64,000 nt of DNA from an uncultured Synechococcaceae cyanobacterium (GTDB lineage Bacteria; Cyanobacteriota; Cyanobacteriia; PCC-6307; Cyanobiaceae). The stretch spans positions 61,326 to 125,325 of the forward strand of contig CACGFX010000001.1 in assembly GCA_902572395.1 (NCBI GenBank), written 5' to 3'. Each line of letters opens with the position of its first letter. Within the stretch, counting starts at the first letter, position 1. Both the position numbers and the translations under genes were made by a program. The notes under the pieces are model-generated. The model had not been told where the DNA came from and searched no databases. It was given only the letters and a program-made list of their open reading frames with translations. Shown piece by piece: positions 19,168 to 32,615 of this stretch.

Positions 19168-19938
19168 TCAATAATTTGAAATTTCATCAATTGCTCTTAT
19201 AGCAGCAGCTGCTGCTTCTTCTACATCTCCTTCTTTCCCAGCGAGAGTTAATCTACCAAAAGCGCCAACTGCCTTTACATCTACAACAGTTATATTTGAT
19301 GCTTTTTCTGCTTCATTTGCTGCTTTTAAGACATACCCAGCTGGTTCGGTTTCTAATATAAACATGCTCATTCCAGATTGAATCATTGATCCACTTCTGT
19401 TTTGTCTATTTATTAAAACAGCATGGTCTGGAGTAATAGCTCGAATAACTTCTGTCCAACTTGTTGAAGGTTTGGTTCTTTTTCTAACTTCACTTCCAAT
19501 AGCATCTAGAACAACATCCCCAGAATGTAAAACAGTACTTTGATCTTTGTGATAAAGAGCAAGAGAGCCAAATGCTCTTTCAACAATCATCTGACCAAGT
19601 CTTACATTACTTGCTTTTAGGGCAATATCAGTGACTCTATGAACGGCCATCCCTGGTGAAACTTCCATCCAAAGGCATGAATCTCCAGGTATAGGTAAAA
19701 AACCCCTACTAACCGTCCCCATATATGCAGCTAATTGAGGTTGAAGAGAATCTAAAAAAACATATGTTCTCAACTCAATTTGCTCAACTTGACTTGCTTG
19801 TCTGGACACCAAAGACTTTTCTGAATCAGTTGTAATAAAACAGCTTGCACCACTGGCCTGAGATTGCACCTCAGATCCCGTGACTAGGGAACTTCCTTTT
19901 TTTCGTTCCCTTCTGTTTAAACTAGAAGTTGGTTCCAT
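19168..19938 (-). CDS. csoS1D: Carboxysome shell protein CsoS1D (tandem BMC domain pseudohexamer)
   Basis: 256 aa; [59 protein letters not shown] and second BMC-like half. Confidence 0.93.
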   Translation of the reverse strand: MEPTSSLNRRERKKGSSLVTGSEVQSQASGASCFITTDSEKSLVSRQASQVEQIELRTYVFLDSLQPQLAAYMGTVSRGFLPIPGDSCLWMEVSPGMAVHRVTDIALKASNVRLGQMIVERAFGSLALYHKDQSTVLHSGDVVLDAIGSEVRKRTKPSTSWTEVIRAITPDHAVLINRQNRSGSMIQSGMSMFILETEPAGYVLKAANEAEKASNITVVDVKAVGAFGRLTLAGKEGDVEEAAAAAIRAIDEISNY

Positions 19939-20035
19939 TCACGCGACTATAACGGATAATGGTTCATTTTTTCTATTAAATTTACTTGCATGCTTCCAAC
20001 AAAACGATAACTTCAAGTAAAAGATATTCATTTTT

Positions 20036-20404
20036 ATGGGAACTTCTCAAAAAAAAGAACCAAATGTTTCTGGTACTGAAAAAGAATTAACTCCTGATCA
20101 AACTCTTGGATTAGTTAGCCTTAGCTTGATGCAAAAACTATCTCAGAAAGACCCATCTTTTAGTTGGTTAGAAGAAGATAAAATTGAAAAAGTAAATCTT
20201 AAGAACCTTAGAGATAGATTGGAGTTAACCCAATTAGCTATAAATACTGGAGCACCTTTAACCACTTCAGAAGTGACAGCTTTAATTGGGGCAAAGCCCG
20301 GTAAATCTAAGTTAGAAAGAGCAGGATTATTAGCAACTAAAATAGCTAGAAATGTGTGGAAGCTTTCGAAAATAAGTCAAGGAAATTCCTTCTACAGAAA
20401 TTAA
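20036..20404 (+). CDS. Conserved hypothetical cyanobacterial protein between csoS1D and chlN
   Basis: 122 aa ORF, good coding composition, ATG start; RLELTQLAINTGAPLTTSEVTALIGAKPGKSKLERAGL. Confidence 0.7.
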   Translation: MGTSQKKEPNVSGTEKELTPDQTLGLVSLSLMQKLSQKDPSFSWLEEDKIEKVNLKNLRDRLELTQLAINTGAPLTTSEVTALIGAKPGKSKLERAGLLATKIARNVWKLSKISQGNSFYRN

Positions 20405-20553
20405 AATACGCCCCAAAAGTTTTTTTTCATAATTCCCATTTAAGTATTTAAACATTCATATAAGTTTTTTAAATGTTTTCATTTTGTAAGAGAACTTATT
20501 AATTACTTTCTTAAATTAAAAAGTTTATGCAAGCTTGAAATATAAGCTCTTGA

Positions 20554-21819
<1,266 letters not shown>

Positions 21820-21824
21820 AAACT

Positions 21825-23396
21825 ATGGAATTAACTCTTTGGACGTATGAAGGACCACCACATGTTGGTGCCATGAGAATTGCCTCGTCAATGAAAGACA
21901 TTCATTATGTGCTTCATGCCCCCCAAGGAGATACATATGCAGATCTTCTCTTTACAATGATCGAGAGGAGGGGACAAAGGCCTCCAGTAACCTATACAAC
22001 TTTTCAGGCTAGAGACCTTGGAGGCGATACAGCTGAATTAGTGAAGAAAAATATTAAGGAAGCGGTTGAACGATTCAAACCCAAAACTCTTTTAGTCGGA
22101 GAAAGTTGTACAGCAGAACTTATCCAAGACCAACCTGGAGCTCTCGCGAAAGGGATGGGGTTTGATATGCCGATTGTGAATCTTGAATTACCTGCCTATA
22201 GCAAGAAAGAAAATTGGGGGGCCTCAGAAACCTTTTATCAATTAATAAGAACTCTTTTAAAAGAAAAAGTAAGCTATTCAGAGAAAATAAGTCCTCTAAG
22301 GTGGAAGGAATATGGGCGTAGACCAAAAGTCAATATACTTGGTCCTTCATTACTAGGGTTTAGATGCAGAGATGATGTAATCGAAATCCAACGCATACTT
22401 TCAGAGCAAGGAATAGATACAAACGTAGTTGCTCCATTAGGTGCTAGTCCAGATGATATTGGAAGACTAATTGATGCTGAAATAAATATTTGTCTTTATC
22501 CAGAAATTGCGGAAGCAACATGCGAATGGCTTAAAAGGAACTTTGGAATGGAATATACAAACACTATTCCAATTGGAATAAAAAATACAATCGAATTTAT
22601 AAATGAAGTTCATAAGAAATTAGATCTTCCTTTGACGAATAAGAAAGAATTAGAAAATAAATCAAAACTTCCTTGGTACTCAAAATCAGTTGACTCTAAT
22701 TACTTAACTGGCAAAAGGGTTTTTATTTTTGGTGATGGAACACATGCAATCGCAGCTGCAAAAATTGCCAAAGAGGAATTAGGTTTTGAAGTAGTTGGTC
22801 TTGGGACATACAGTAGGGAAATGGCAAGACAGGTAAGAGTAACAGCAAAAGAACTTAATGTGGAAGCTTTAATTACTAATAATTACTTAGAAGTAGAAGA
22901 AGCAATGAAAAAAGCCGCACCTGAACTAGTTTTAGGGACACAAATGGAAAGGCATAGTGCCAAGAGACTTGGCATTCCATGTTCAGTAATAAGTACACCA
23001 ATGCATGTTCAAGATGTTCCTGCAAGGTATAGCCCACAAATGGGATGGGAAGGAGCAAATGTGATTTTTGATGATTGGGTACATCCCTTAATGATGGGAT
23101 TAGAAGAGCATCTTATCGATATGTTTAAACATGACTTTGAGTTTGTCGATGGTCATCAAAGCCATTTAGGACATACAGCGACAAACACAAAGGACATTTT
23201 AAATTCTGACGAAAAAGAAGAGAATAATCCTAAAGAGGACATTATTTGGACTGAATCAGGTAGAGCTGAATTAACAAAAGTTCCATTTTTTGTAAGAGGT
23301 AAAGTTAAAACAAATACCGAAAAATATGCAATCTTGAGAGGAATTCCAGAAATAAGCGATGAAACTCTTTACGACGCCAAGGCATATTTTAGTTAA
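21825..23396 (+). CDS. chlB: Light-independent protochlorophyllide reductase subunit B
   Basis: [49 protein letters not shown]. Confidence 0.98.
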   Translation: MELTLWTYEGPPHVGAMRIASSMKDIHYVLHAPQGDTYADLLFTMIERRGQRPPVTYTTFQARDLGGDTAELVKKNIKEAVERFKPKTLLVGESCTAELIQDQPGALAKGMGFDMPIVNLELPAYSKKENWGASETFYQLIRTLLKEKVSYSEKISPLRWKEYGRRPKVNILGPSLLGFRCRDDVIEIQRILSEQGIDTNVVAPLGASPDDIGRLIDAEINICLYPEIAEATCEWLKRNFGMEYTNTIPIGIKNTIEFINEVHKKLDLPLTNKKELENKSKLPWYSKSVDSNYLTGKRVFIFGDGTHAIAAAKIAKEELGFEVVGLGTYSREMARQVRVTAKELNVEALITNNYLEVEEAMKKAAPELVLGTQMERHSAKRLGIPCSVISTPMHVQDVPARYSPQMGWEGANVIFDDWVHPLMMGLEEHLIDMFKHDFEFVDGHQSHLGHTATNTKDILNSDEKEENNPKEDIIWTESGRAELTKVPFFVRGKVKTNTEKYAILRGIPEISDETLYDAKAYFS

Positions 23397-23424
23397 TTTT
23401 TTACTAATAAATTTTAATTTAGCC

Positions 23425-23442
23425 ATGAGTATTTTCACTCAT
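23425..23442 (+). terminator. Small stem-loop 3' of chlB
   Basis: ATGAGT-attttc-ACTCAT inverted repeat; no convincing U tract, so terminator role is weak. Confidence 0.3.
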
Positions 23443-23479
23443 AACTTAACAGATTAAATTCTAAAAATGTAGTTATAAG

Positions 23480-23535
23480 AACATATTTCCTGCTTTTAAT
23501 ACAATTGAATACATATTTGTTTAGAAACATATTTC
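23480..23535. promoter_or_regulatory. Repeated ACATATTT motifs upstream of chlL
   Basis: ACATATTT at 23481, 23511 and 23527; the first and third extend to AACATATTTC. Confidence 0.35.
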
Positions 23536-23587
23536 ATGTGTATTTACGCTGCAAGAATATAAACAATAATGTGTTTTAAAGCTTTAA

Positions 23588-24475
<888 letters not shown>

Positions 24476-24481
24476 TCTAAA

Positions 24482-25501
24482 TTAATCTAATCCAACCAAT
24501 TGGCGCGTTAAATCATATGTTTGTTGAGAGGTCTTCGTATCAATTATTCTTTTTGACAACTTTTGAGAAAAAGCTTTTCTACCAGTTTTCTGACGATTTC
24601 CCCAGCTCCAATGGACTGATGGTTTAGCAAATTCTTTATAAGTTGCCACTTGAGCGACTCTCTCTCCTGCCAGTCTTTGTGAAACATATCCTTTTGTTAT
24701 GAATTTTTGAAATATCGGGAAAAGGAATCTAAACAACCAAGGTGTATCTCTAAAAAGTTTTGTATCAGCAACACATCCAGGATATAGAGAATTTACAATA
24801 ATCTTCTCTGCAGGATATCTTTTTGATAATTCCTGAACAGTCACCATATTGCAAAGTTTACTATCCTTATAAGCCTTACCAGGTTTAAATTTCTTTCCAT
24901 TCGCCATACTTATTGGAGATAAAAAACCATTTTTGAATCCAGATAATTCTCCCAAATCAGCTGGGGCAGGAATAGGAATCCTTCCTCCAAGTTCTGAATA
25001 ATTAGCCGTAACAGTCCCTAATACTGTAATTCTTGGCTTGAATACAGTTGATTTGCCATTCAAAACAATTTCTCTTTCAGAAGATAAAATATTTTCCATA
25101 AGTAGGTTTATCATAAGAAAATGCCCAAAATGATTTACTGCCATAGAGTTTTCAAACCCCTGAGCAGACCTTTCAGGTCTCTTTAGTCTAGGTTTATAAA
25201 CTGCTGCATTACAAATAAGAGAATTTATTGGCTTCTTAAATCTTTCTAATATTTCATCGCAACCTTTTCTCACATAATCCAAGTTAGAAAGATCTATTTC
25301 TACAAAGTGAACGTTTCTAACTTCCTCTTTTGTTAAGAATTCCTCAGCTATTTTTATAGCTCTCTTATTTGAACGATTAACTGCTATAACCTCCCACCCA
25401 AATCTTAATAGAGGTTTTAGAGTATTTAATCCAACTCCTGAAGTTGTTCCTGTTATTAGGACTAAACCCTTAATGTTCTTACTCACTAGCAAAAAAGTCA
25501 A
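24482..25501 (-). CDS. por: Light-dependent protochlorophyllide reductase (SDR)
   Basis: ITGTTSGVGLNTLKPL, YKDSKLCNM active site, FQKFITKGYVSQRLAGERVAQV. Confidence 0.95.
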   Translation of the reverse strand: MTFLLVSKNIKGLVLITGTTSGVGLNTLKPLLRFGWEVIAVNRSNKRAIKIAEEFLTKEEVRNVHFVEIDLSNLDYVRKGCDEILERFKKPINSLICNAAVYKPRLKRPERSAQGFENSMAVNHFGHFLMINLLMENILSSEREIVLNGKSTVFKPRITVLGTVTANYSELGGRIPIPAPADLGELSGFKNGFLSPISMANGKKFKPGKAYKDSKLCNMVTVQELSKRYPAEKIIVNSLYPGCVADTKLFRDTPWLFRFLFPIFQKFITKGYVSQRLAGERVAQVATYKEFAKPSVHWSWGNRQKTGRKAFSQKLSKRIIDTKTSQQTYDLTRQLVGLD

Positions 25502-25540
25502 TTAAAAAATGAAAAGAAGAATGATTCAAGATCATCCTTA

Positions 25541-25888
25541 TCAACGCCATATTACTCTGATAATGTCCCTAGAAATTATTTGATCCTGATCCTTCATAAA
25601 TCTTTGCTCTCCTTCAGAAGAGAATAAATCATCAAACTTATCTGTTAAAAAATTAAATCTATATTTTTCGTATAAAAATGATTCTTCAATTTCCCTTAAT
25701 CTGGTCACCCTTACTTTAGAACTATAGCCAAGCTTAATCAGGCTTATTATTGCTAAAAGGGAAAAGCTAATTTTTATAATTAAAAAAATCAATGATACAA
25801 AATCATCCTGTTTCTTTTGTCTTTTTATAAATACAGATCTTGAATATTTTTTGTGGAAAATACTATTTTTATAAAAAGATTTTGACAA
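25541..25888 (-). CDS. Hypothetical protein, one predicted TM helix
   Basis: 115 aa ORF with hydrophobic FLIIKISFSLLAIISLI followed by a septum-initiator-like short acidic/coiled stretch. Confidence 0.6.
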   Translation of the reverse strand: MSKSFYKNSIFHKKYSRSVFIKRQKKQDDFVSLIFLIIKISFSLLAIISLIKLGYSSKVRVTRLREIEESFLYEKYRFNFLTDKFDDLFSSEGEQRFMKDQDQIISRDIIRVIWR

Positions 25889-25973
25889 ATTGAGAACTTG
25901 ATATTTTTACTGAATAAATCAATTCAGCCTTACTTTATTATTACCTTATAAATTTTAAATTTTCTAATAAACT

Positions 25974-26078
25974 TTAGTTCCTACCTAAACTAATTCCTAG
26001 TCTTAAGGCTAAAACTCCTGCATGCATAACAACTATGAGGCTTAATGCAATAAGATTTATTGTTTGAGTTGGCTCCAT
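25974..26078 (-). CDS. psaM: Photosystem I reaction centre subunit XII (PsaM)
   Basis: Translated by hand: [34 protein letters not shown]; 34 aa, below the ORF-track cutoff. Confidence 0.9.
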   Translation of the reverse strand: MEPTQTINLIALSLIVVMHAGVLALRLGISLGRN

Positions 26079-26179
26079 GGTAAAAAATTTATTTTCTATA
26101 TTCTCCACCGAAAAGAGAAGATTTGAAACACTATTACAAAATGATGTTACGTAATTAACAAATTGAAAGAAAAAATTTA

Positions 26180-26911
26180 TTGAAAATTATCATAAATAAA
26201 CCTACAAAGTTAATTTTGGGAATTGAAAATCAGGCTTTAATTTTTTCAACAAATAATTTACCTGGATTTGATCAAATGGCTTTAGATTTAAATTCTTTAG
26301 ATCAGACAATTTCGAATCCTGAAATAATTCTCACATTGAGGTTCTACTATTGGACTGGGGATTGGCTTTCTATTGGCTATCACCAAAAGGAAATGCCTCT
26401 TCATTGGAAAAATTTATTATCAAATGGCGAAATTAATATTGTTAGACGTCCCTCTGGAGGAGGAGCTGTTCTGCATTCAGGAGGCATAACATATGCATTA
26501 ACATTTAAAAAAACTTACTATAAATTCTTAAGTTATGAAATGGTTAATAATTGGTTAATTAAAAGTTTTAGAGAATTAGGTCTAAACTTACAATATGGTA
26601 ATTTACGAAAATCAAGCATTAAAACAAATTGTTTTGGGACTTCATTAATTTCCGATTTAGTTGATCAGGATGGCTTTAAGAGAATAGGTAGTGCTCAGTT
26701 TCGTAAAAAAGGAGCATTCCTTCAACATGGAGAAATTCAAACAAATCCTTCAAGAGATTTGTGGTTCAAATTATTCAAAGAAGAAGCGCCACCAAAAGTA
26801 AATTTAAAACTAACAAATGATGAAATAGTTCAACATTTGAGAAATTCATTTGTGAAAAATAAATCTAATATAAATTTCAAAAATATTGACATAGATAATA
26901 GAAATTTTTAA
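26180..26911 (+). CDS. Lipoate/biotin-protein ligase A/B family protein, TTG start
   Basis: [55 protein letters not shown]. Confidence 0.85.
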   Translation: MKIIINKPTKLILGIENQALIFSTNNLPGFDQMALDLNSLDQTISNPEIILTLRFYYWTGDWLSIGYHQKEMPLHWKNLLSNGEINIVRRPSGGGAVLHSGGITYALTFKKTYYKFLSYEMVNNWLIKSFRELGLNLQYGNLRKSSIKTNCFGTSLISDLVDQDGFKRIGSAQFRKKGAFLQHGEIQTNPSRDLWFKLFKEEAPPKVNLKLTNDEIVQHLRNSFVKNKSNINFKNIDIDNRNF

Positions 26912-26923
26912 TGGCAAGAATTC

Positions 26924-28147
26924 TTAAAGATCTCCTTTCTGCTTCATTGAATTAATTATTCTCGGCAATTCAATTCCTAAGGGATAATGATTTTTAAAGT
27001 TCAATTTGTTAACGATATCTGAAGGCAAATTAAAACCTAATTTATTCAATACAAAGTTTCCAATTTTTGACCTATCAATTATCCCCAAAGGGATATCTGC
27101 AGCATTAAGAACCAGTAAAAAACCTTCATTTGTTTCTTCAATTCTTTCTATAGTTCTCCATAATTTATCCTTATAAGATACACTTTCAAAACTATCGATT
27201 GGTTTCATAAAATCTCCAACAAAGTTCCGTTCCCATTTTTTTAAGGAAACAGTTTTTAAAATATTCTCATCAACAAAACCGCTCCATCTACCATTATTGG
27301 TAACAAAAAAATATTTATCCGATGCATCCTTCTTATTTTTTATTAATTTATTAAATTCTGAGAAATTTGAATCGTATTCAATTTTCCTCAAAGGCTTTAG
27401 TTTAATCTCAGAAACTTTACTAAATTTTAGTATTTTTTCAATTTTAAAAAATTGTCTTTCAGATTTTGAAGAATTAACTCCAAACAAGCCCAAAAAAGAA
27501 AGAATAAAACCAAAGTAAAAGTTAAATCTAAATAAACAAATTATCCCAAAAAATAAAACAAAAAAAGATAATAATAAATTTACTTTATTGAGGAAATTTC
27601 TTCCTTTATTTTTACTCCCTGAGAAATGCCAAATAATACTTTTTAATAAATTCCCCCCATCCAAAGAGCCAATTGGAATCAAATATAAGAAGCCTAAGAA
27701 TAAATTAAATATACCTACTCTTGAAATTACATTAACTGCTATTTGTTCTTGGGATGCACTGTTATTACTAATTAAAAGTAGGATAGATGCTGTAGCGAAA
27801 CATAAAAGAGGTCTAACAATTGCAATTTTTATATTACCTAAAGCAGTTTGACAATACTTATCTATTTGTAAAATTGCTCCTAGAAAATAAAAAGTAATTT
27901 TTTTTATTTTTACACCCTGATTAAGTGAAACAAATGTATGAAAAACCTCATGAAAAATAATTGACGATAATAAGAAAAAAGAAGTTAAAAATCCTATAAT
28001 CCAAGATTGTTTAATATTATAAATATCACCAGAAGTTAAACTAACCTGATTACTTATACTCCATGAGAATAAAAAAAGAACAGCAAACCAATAGGGATGA
28101 ACTTTAAAGGGGATTCCCCATATTTTAAAAATTTGCCAACTTCTCAA
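26924..28147 (-). CDS. Site-2 protease family (M50) membrane metalloprotease with CBS-like domain
   Basis: SSIIFHEVFHTFVSL (HExxH) and SLDGGNLLK motifs; C-terminal CBS-like region. Confidence 0.88.
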   Translation of the reverse strand: MRSWQIFKIWGIPFKVHPYWFAVLFLFSWSISNQVSLTSGDIYNIKQSWIIGFLTSFFLLSSIIFHEVFHTFVSLNQGVKIKKITFYFLGAILQIDKYCQTALGNIKIAIVRPLLCFATASILLLISNNSASQEQIAVNVISRVGIFNLFLGFLYLIPIGSLDGGNLLKSIIWHFSGSKNKGRNFLNKVNLLLSFFVLFFGIICLFRFNFYFGFILSFLGLFGVNSSKSERQFFKIEKILKFSKVSEIKLKPLRKIEYDSNFSEFNKLIKNKKDASDKYFFVTNNGRWSGFVDENILKTVSLKKWERNFVGDFMKPIDSFESVSYKDKLWRTIERIEETNEGFLLVLNAADIPLGIIDRSKIGNFVLNKLGFNLPSDIVNKLNFKNHYPLGIELPRIINSMKQKGDL

Positions 28148-28200
28148 AAATAATCTCCGCTATATTTATTAATATTAATCTTACATATCAGAATAGTTAT

Positions 28201-28857
28201 ATGCCCAACACTAATACCTTAATTAAAATTTGTGGCCTAACCTCAGAAGAACAAGCTCTTCAAGTCGCAAAATTAGGAGCACATGCCATCGGCATTATTT
28301 CAGTGGAAGAGTCACCAAGATATATATCAGCTGAAATTAAGAAAAAAATTTTTAAAACCTTAGAAAAGTTGCATCCAAAAATCGAGAGGGTTTCAGTTGT
28401 ACAAAATTGTCCAATAGACTTAATTATTAAAAATTTCTTAGGAAACCCGAGTGAAACTATCATTCAATTACATGGAGATGAAGATATTGATTACTGCAAA
28501 AAAATAAGGGAAAAAATTCCCAATATTGGCCTATGGAAGGCTTTCAGAATAAAAACGGAAAAGGATATAGATAAAATAAAGCCTTTTGAGGATTTTGTAG
28601 ATGCTTTCCTACTTGATTCTTGGAATGAAAAAACTTATGGAGGTTCAGGGAAAAAAATAAAATCTACTTATTTAAAGAATCTCCAATTTAGCAAACCTTG
28701 GTGGTTAGCAGGTGGAATATCAATTGAATGGATTAATGAAATCCTTACTGATATCAAACCTGATGGACTAGATATTTCAAGTAGTATTGAATTTTCTCCG
28801 GGTTTAAAAGATATGAAAAAAACTGAAGATCTTTTTAATTTTTTAAAAAGAAATTAG
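28201..28857 (+). CDS. trpF: Phosphoribosylanthranilate isomerase
   Basis: IKICGLTSEEQAL, IQLHGDE, YGGSGKK, WWLAGGI, GLDISSSIE. Confidence 0.95.
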   Translation: MPNTNTLIKICGLTSEEQALQVAKLGAHAIGIISVEESPRYISAEIKKKIFKTLEKLHPKIERVSVVQNCPIDLIIKNFLGNPSETIIQLHGDEDIDYCKKIREKIPNIGLWKAFRIKTEKDIDKIKPFEDFVDAFLLDSWNEKTYGGSGKKIKSTYLKNLQFSKPWWLAGGISIEWINEILTDIKPDGLDISSSIEFSPGLKDMKKTEDLFNFLKRN

Positions 28858-29594
28858 TAATTATTAGTAGCAGACTGCTGTTTTACAAGCTCAAAAAATT
28901 CTTGTTTTAAACTTAAATCGTGTCTAAAATCGCCTCTAACCACAGAATTAATCATACTTGTATTTGGTTCTTTGACTCCCCTCCACTTCATACAATAATG
29001 TTGGGCCTTCACAATAATGCCTAAACCTTTAGGTTCACACAGTTTTTCAATTTCATCTGCAAGAATCATTACAGCTTCTTCCTGAATATGAGGTCTTGAA
29101 AAAACCCAATCAGCAACTCTCGCAAATTTTGAAAGTCCTATGACTTTTTTCCCAGGTTTAATACCTATCCAACACTCTCCTAGAATTGGAACTAAGTGAT
29201 GTGAACATGCAGATCTTACCGAAATTGGACCAACTGTATAGATTTCATCAAGATTCTTGTCATTAGGAAAACTTGTAACTTTAGGCTGTTCATGATATCT
29301 ACCCTTAAAAACTTCATTTAAATACATTTTTGAAACTCTTTCAGCAGTTTCTTGAGTATTATGATCATTCTCAACATCAATTACGAGGGACTTTAGTAAG
29401 TCTTTAACTCTTGAGGCTACTTCTTTTTCTAAAATTTCTAATTCACCAGGATTTATAAAATCAGAAATATTATCGTTAGCACTAAATCTTGTACCAGAAT
29501 TCTTAATTCTGTCTCTTATAATTTCAGAAATTAGTTTATTAGTAATCTGGTCGTCAAAGTTTCTAATATTATCGTTGGGTAATGTAGAGGTCAT
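28854..29594 (-). CDS. folE: GTP cyclohydrolase I
   Basis: VRSACSHHLVPILGECWIGIKPGKKVIGLSKFARV, QHYCMKWRGVKEPN. Confidence 0.95.
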   Translation of the reverse strand: MTSTLPNDNIRNFDDQITNKLISEIIRDRIKNSGTRFSANDNISDFINPGELEILEKEVASRVKDLLKSLVIDVENDHNTQETAERVSKMYLNEVFKGRYHEQPKVTSFPNDKNLDEIYTVGPISVRSACSHHLVPILGECWIGIKPGKKVIGLSKFARVADWVFSRPHIQEEAVMILADEIEKLCEPKGLGIIVKAQHYCMKWRGVKEPNTSMINSVVRGDFRHDLSLKQEFFELVKQQSATNNY

Positions 29595-29747
29595 AAAATT
29601 CTAAGCAGAAAATTGTATGCAACTTAATTAACTGTATCTTCCAAAAGCTTAATTGCTCATATACTATATCACATTCTCTTGTTCAATCGGGTTCAAATAG
29701 CACTAATAAAAATCACTGTTTTTAGATAAACCAGATAAACAGAATTT

Positions 29748-30497
29748 TTAAAAGGCTCCGCCAGAAGGCATCAAAGTCAAGTCTTCGATCACTTGTGATT
29801 CAGGTTTTTGAGCCATGTAGAGAATAGTTTCGGATACCTCTTTTGAGGAGAGCATAGAATTTTTATCAAAATCAGAATTGATTGATTCGGAGTCCCAAAG
29901 AGGAGTGTTTACTGAACCAAGAGTTATTGTGCACGCTCTTATTGAATTAGATCTCTCCTCCTCCCTCAAGCATTTAGTAAACATAGATAGTGCAGATTTT
30001 GAAACACAATAAGCTCCCCATTGGGGGAATGCATTATAAGAGGCATGACTACTGACATTAATTACTAAACCACCATTTTTTCTCATTTGAGGAATTATTG
30101 CACTACAAATTTGAAAAACACTTGAAAGGTTTATTTGAATAGTTTGTTCCCATTGACCTAATTCCATTTCAACTAAAGGGCCATTAAATGCGCAGCCAGC
30201 ATTATTTATCAATACTGAAGGGCATCCATACTTCTCAATTGCCTCTTTAACACAATGATCTATTTCTAGAGGATTAGATAAATCACATTTTACTAGGTTA
30301 ATTTTTGATTTAGTGGTCAACAGTTCGCTCTTTAGTTTCTCCATTAAATCAATATTCCTGGAGAGTAAAATTAAATCCCAGCCAGCATTGGCAAAAGTAA
30401 TTGCGGTAGATCTACCAATACCTTTCGTAGCACCCGTTATAAAAGCTAGTTTCAAGTTATTCAGTTTTTTGGGGGATTTCACTATAAATCTCTTCAA
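29748..30497 (-). CDS. SDR family NAD(P)-dependent oxidoreductase; true start probably downstream, near 30455
   Basis: [32 protein letters not shown]. The first residues overlap the accA C-terminus. Confidence 0.88.
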   Translation of the reverse strand: MKRFIVKSPKKLNNLKLAFITGATKGIGRSTAITFANAGWDLILLSRNIDLMEKLKSELLTTKSKINLVKCDLSNPLEIDHCVKEAIEKYGCPSVLINNAGCAFNGPLVEMELGQWEQTIQINLSSVFQICSAIIPQMRKNGGLVINVSSHASYNAFPQWGAYCVSKSALSMFTKCLREEERSNSIRACTITLGSVNTPLWDSESINSDFDKNSMLSSKEVSETILYMAQKPESQVIEDLTLMPSGGAF

Positions 30498-31464
30498 TAT
30501 TATTTGCTTCGATAAATTTACCTAAAACCCTAAACTTTTTGTATCTTTCCTCAATTAATTCTTCTTCAGGCATTTGCAGTAAAGCGTTAAGGTGTTTCTC
30601 AATAGCCTCTTTTAGTGTGTTACCTGCATCTAAAGGAGCCCAATTATTCCCGCCAGAAGGTTCTGATAATACCTCATCTATTATACCTAATTTAAGTAAA
30701 TCTTTACCTGTGATTTTAAGTGCTGATGCAGCTTCTGGTGCCTTCGCAGCATCTCTCCACAAAATTGATGCACATGCTTCCGGACTAGCAACTGTGTAAA
30801 CACTGTGTTCAAACATCAGTAACCTATCGGCAACACCTATTCCAAGTGCTCCTCCAGAACCTCCCTCCCCAATGACAGTAGCCACAATTGGAACTTTCAA
30901 TCCAAACATCTCTCGAAGGTTTCTTGCAATCGCTTCACCTTGACCTTGTTCTTCAGCTTTTAAACCAGCATAAGCTCCAGGAGTATCAATAAATGTAAGA
31001 ATTGGCAAAGAGAATCTATTTGCATGCTGCATTAATCTAAGAGCTTTTCTGTAACCTCCGGGTTTTGCCATCCCAAAGTTTCTTACAACATTTTCTTTTG
31101 TGTCCCTTCCTTTCTGATGCCCTAACATCAACACTGGTCTATTATTTATCGAACCTATCCCCCCAATTAGTGCCATATCATCGCCACCATTTCTATCTCC
31201 ATGTAATTCGATCCAGTCATCACAAAACATTTGAACAAAATCCAAAGTACTTGGTCTTTGAGGATGTCTAGCTACCTGAATCTTTTGAGCAGGGGTGAGA
31301 GATTTAAATATTTCTTCTCTTCTCCTAGCAGCTAAGGTTTCAAGCTGCAGAAGCTGTTGACTAACATCAACTTCTGAATCTCGAGCTAATTCTTTAATTT
31401 GCTCTATCTGCTTCTCAAGTTCAACAAGAGGCTTTTCAAAATCAAGGAGGTAACGTTTAGCCAT
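30457..31464 (-). CDS. accA: Acetyl-CoA carboxylase carboxyltransferase subunit alpha
   Basis: [57 protein letters not shown]. Confidence 0.97.
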   Translation of the reverse strand: MAKRYLLDFEKPLVELEKQIEQIKELARDSEVDVSQQLLQLETLAARRREEIFKSLTPAQKIQVARHPQRPSTLDFVQMFCDDWIELHGDRNGGDDMALIGGIGSINNRPVLMLGHQKGRDTKENVVRNFGMAKPGGYRKALRLMQHANRFSLPILTFIDTPGAYAGLKAEEQGQGEAIARNLREMFGLKVPIVATVIGEGGSGGALGIGVADRLLMFEHSVYTVASPEACASILWRDAAKAPEAASALKITGKDLLKLGIIDEVLSEPSGGNNWAPLDAGNTLKEAIEKHLNALLQMPEEELIEERYKKFRVLGKFIEANNIEEIYSEIPQKTE

Positions 31465-31467
31465 AAT

Positions 31468-32508
31468 TTAAACAGTTAATACTTTAGGCTGCTTATCAAG
31501 TCCAATTGCAGAAAAACCATGCTTTAAAGATGCAGCTCCAATAAACTCCATCTTTTCAAGGGATATATTATTTCTTCCCCAACTAAAGTTTGTGTGACAC
31601 TTTTCAAATTCTAAAATCATAGCTTCTGCAAAGCAAGCAAACATCTCTCGCTGAGGGTTTTGCATTTCCGCAAGTTCCATCATATTCCAACCAATATCAT
31701 TGAAAAACTCTACTATACCTCCTTTTAAAACATGAATATTTTCACCCTGAAATTTTTCATCAAGATTTTTGGGGTATCCGCCATCAATCATTAAACATGG
31801 TTTTTTTAAGTTATCTGTATCAATTTCAATAGTTTTAGGCATACTTGCAACCCATACAACAATATCCGCCTGAGGCAATGCCTCATTTAAGCTTGTTACG
31901 GTGCCACCATCTAATTCTTTTTGTAACAGCGCTAGTGGTTCTTGTTGTCTTGCTACCATAAGAAGTTCTGAAATCCCAGTTTTATTGATAAGCCATCTAC
32001 AAACAGCACTACCAATATCTCCTGTAGCACCAATTACAGCAACAGTTGCTTTTTTAAGGTCTATCCCAATGCGAGGCGCATTTATTTCTAGTTGCTTACA
32101 AATAACCCAGGCGGTATGAGTATTGCCAGTAGTAAACCTTTCCCACTCTAATGAAGTATTTCTAATTTGTTTATGTTGTAGAAGATTAAAATTCTCAAAA
32201 ATAATAGAAGTAAATCCTCCTAAAGCGGTAATGTTAATCCCTTTTTTCTGAGCTAGTTCCATAGCATTTAGTACTTTTCTTCTAGCCGTTTTAAACCTAG
32301 AAAGCATTTCAGGAACAAAGCACGAATCTATATAAGAACCTTCAATAGATATTCCAGTAGCACTCTTAACTTCTACATTTTCAACAAGCTGAGGAGGTGC
32401 AGTACACCAAACATCCAAGTCGCCATCAGCAATATGATCAAAGCCTAGCATCGAAGCTTTTCTTTTTGCATCTTCAAAACTGGTTGAGTGGCCTATTAAC
32501 CCAAACAT
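31468..32508 (-). CDS. aar: Long-chain acyl-[acyl-carrier-protein] reductase (fatty aldehyde-forming)
   Basis: [59 protein letters not shown]. Confidence 0.96.
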   Translation of the reverse strand: MFGLIGHSTSFEDAKRKASMLGFDHIADGDLDVWCTAPPQLVENVEVKSATGISIEGSYIDSCFVPEMLSRFKTARRKVLNAMELAQKKGINITALGGFTSIIFENFNLLQHKQIRNTSLEWERFTTGNTHTAWVICKQLEINAPRIGIDLKKATVAVIGATGDIGSAVCRWLINKTGISELLMVARQQEPLALLQKELDGGTVTSLNEALPQADIVVWVASMPKTIEIDTDNLKKPCLMIDGGYPKNLDEKFQGENIHVLKGGIVEFFNDIGWNMMELAEMQNPQREMFACFAEAMILEFEKCHTNFSWGRNNISLEKMEFIGAASLKHGFSAIGLDKQPKVLTV

Positions 32509-32615
32509 TTAAAATTTATAAATGGTTTCTATACGATCCTATGAACAATAGCACAGAGGTAACTACTTAAATAGGATTGATTAATTATTAAAATCCTTAC
32601 TAATTAGAAATATAA

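Noticed and set aside
19990-20030. TTACTTG ... CAAGTAA inverted repeat upstream of the 122-aa ORF
   Set aside because: 7-bp arms with a long AT-rich spacer; plausible by chance.
29680-29720. tRNA T-loop-like GGGTTCAAAT upstream of the SDR gene
   Set aside because: No acceptor stem, D arm or anticodon arm could be matched around it.
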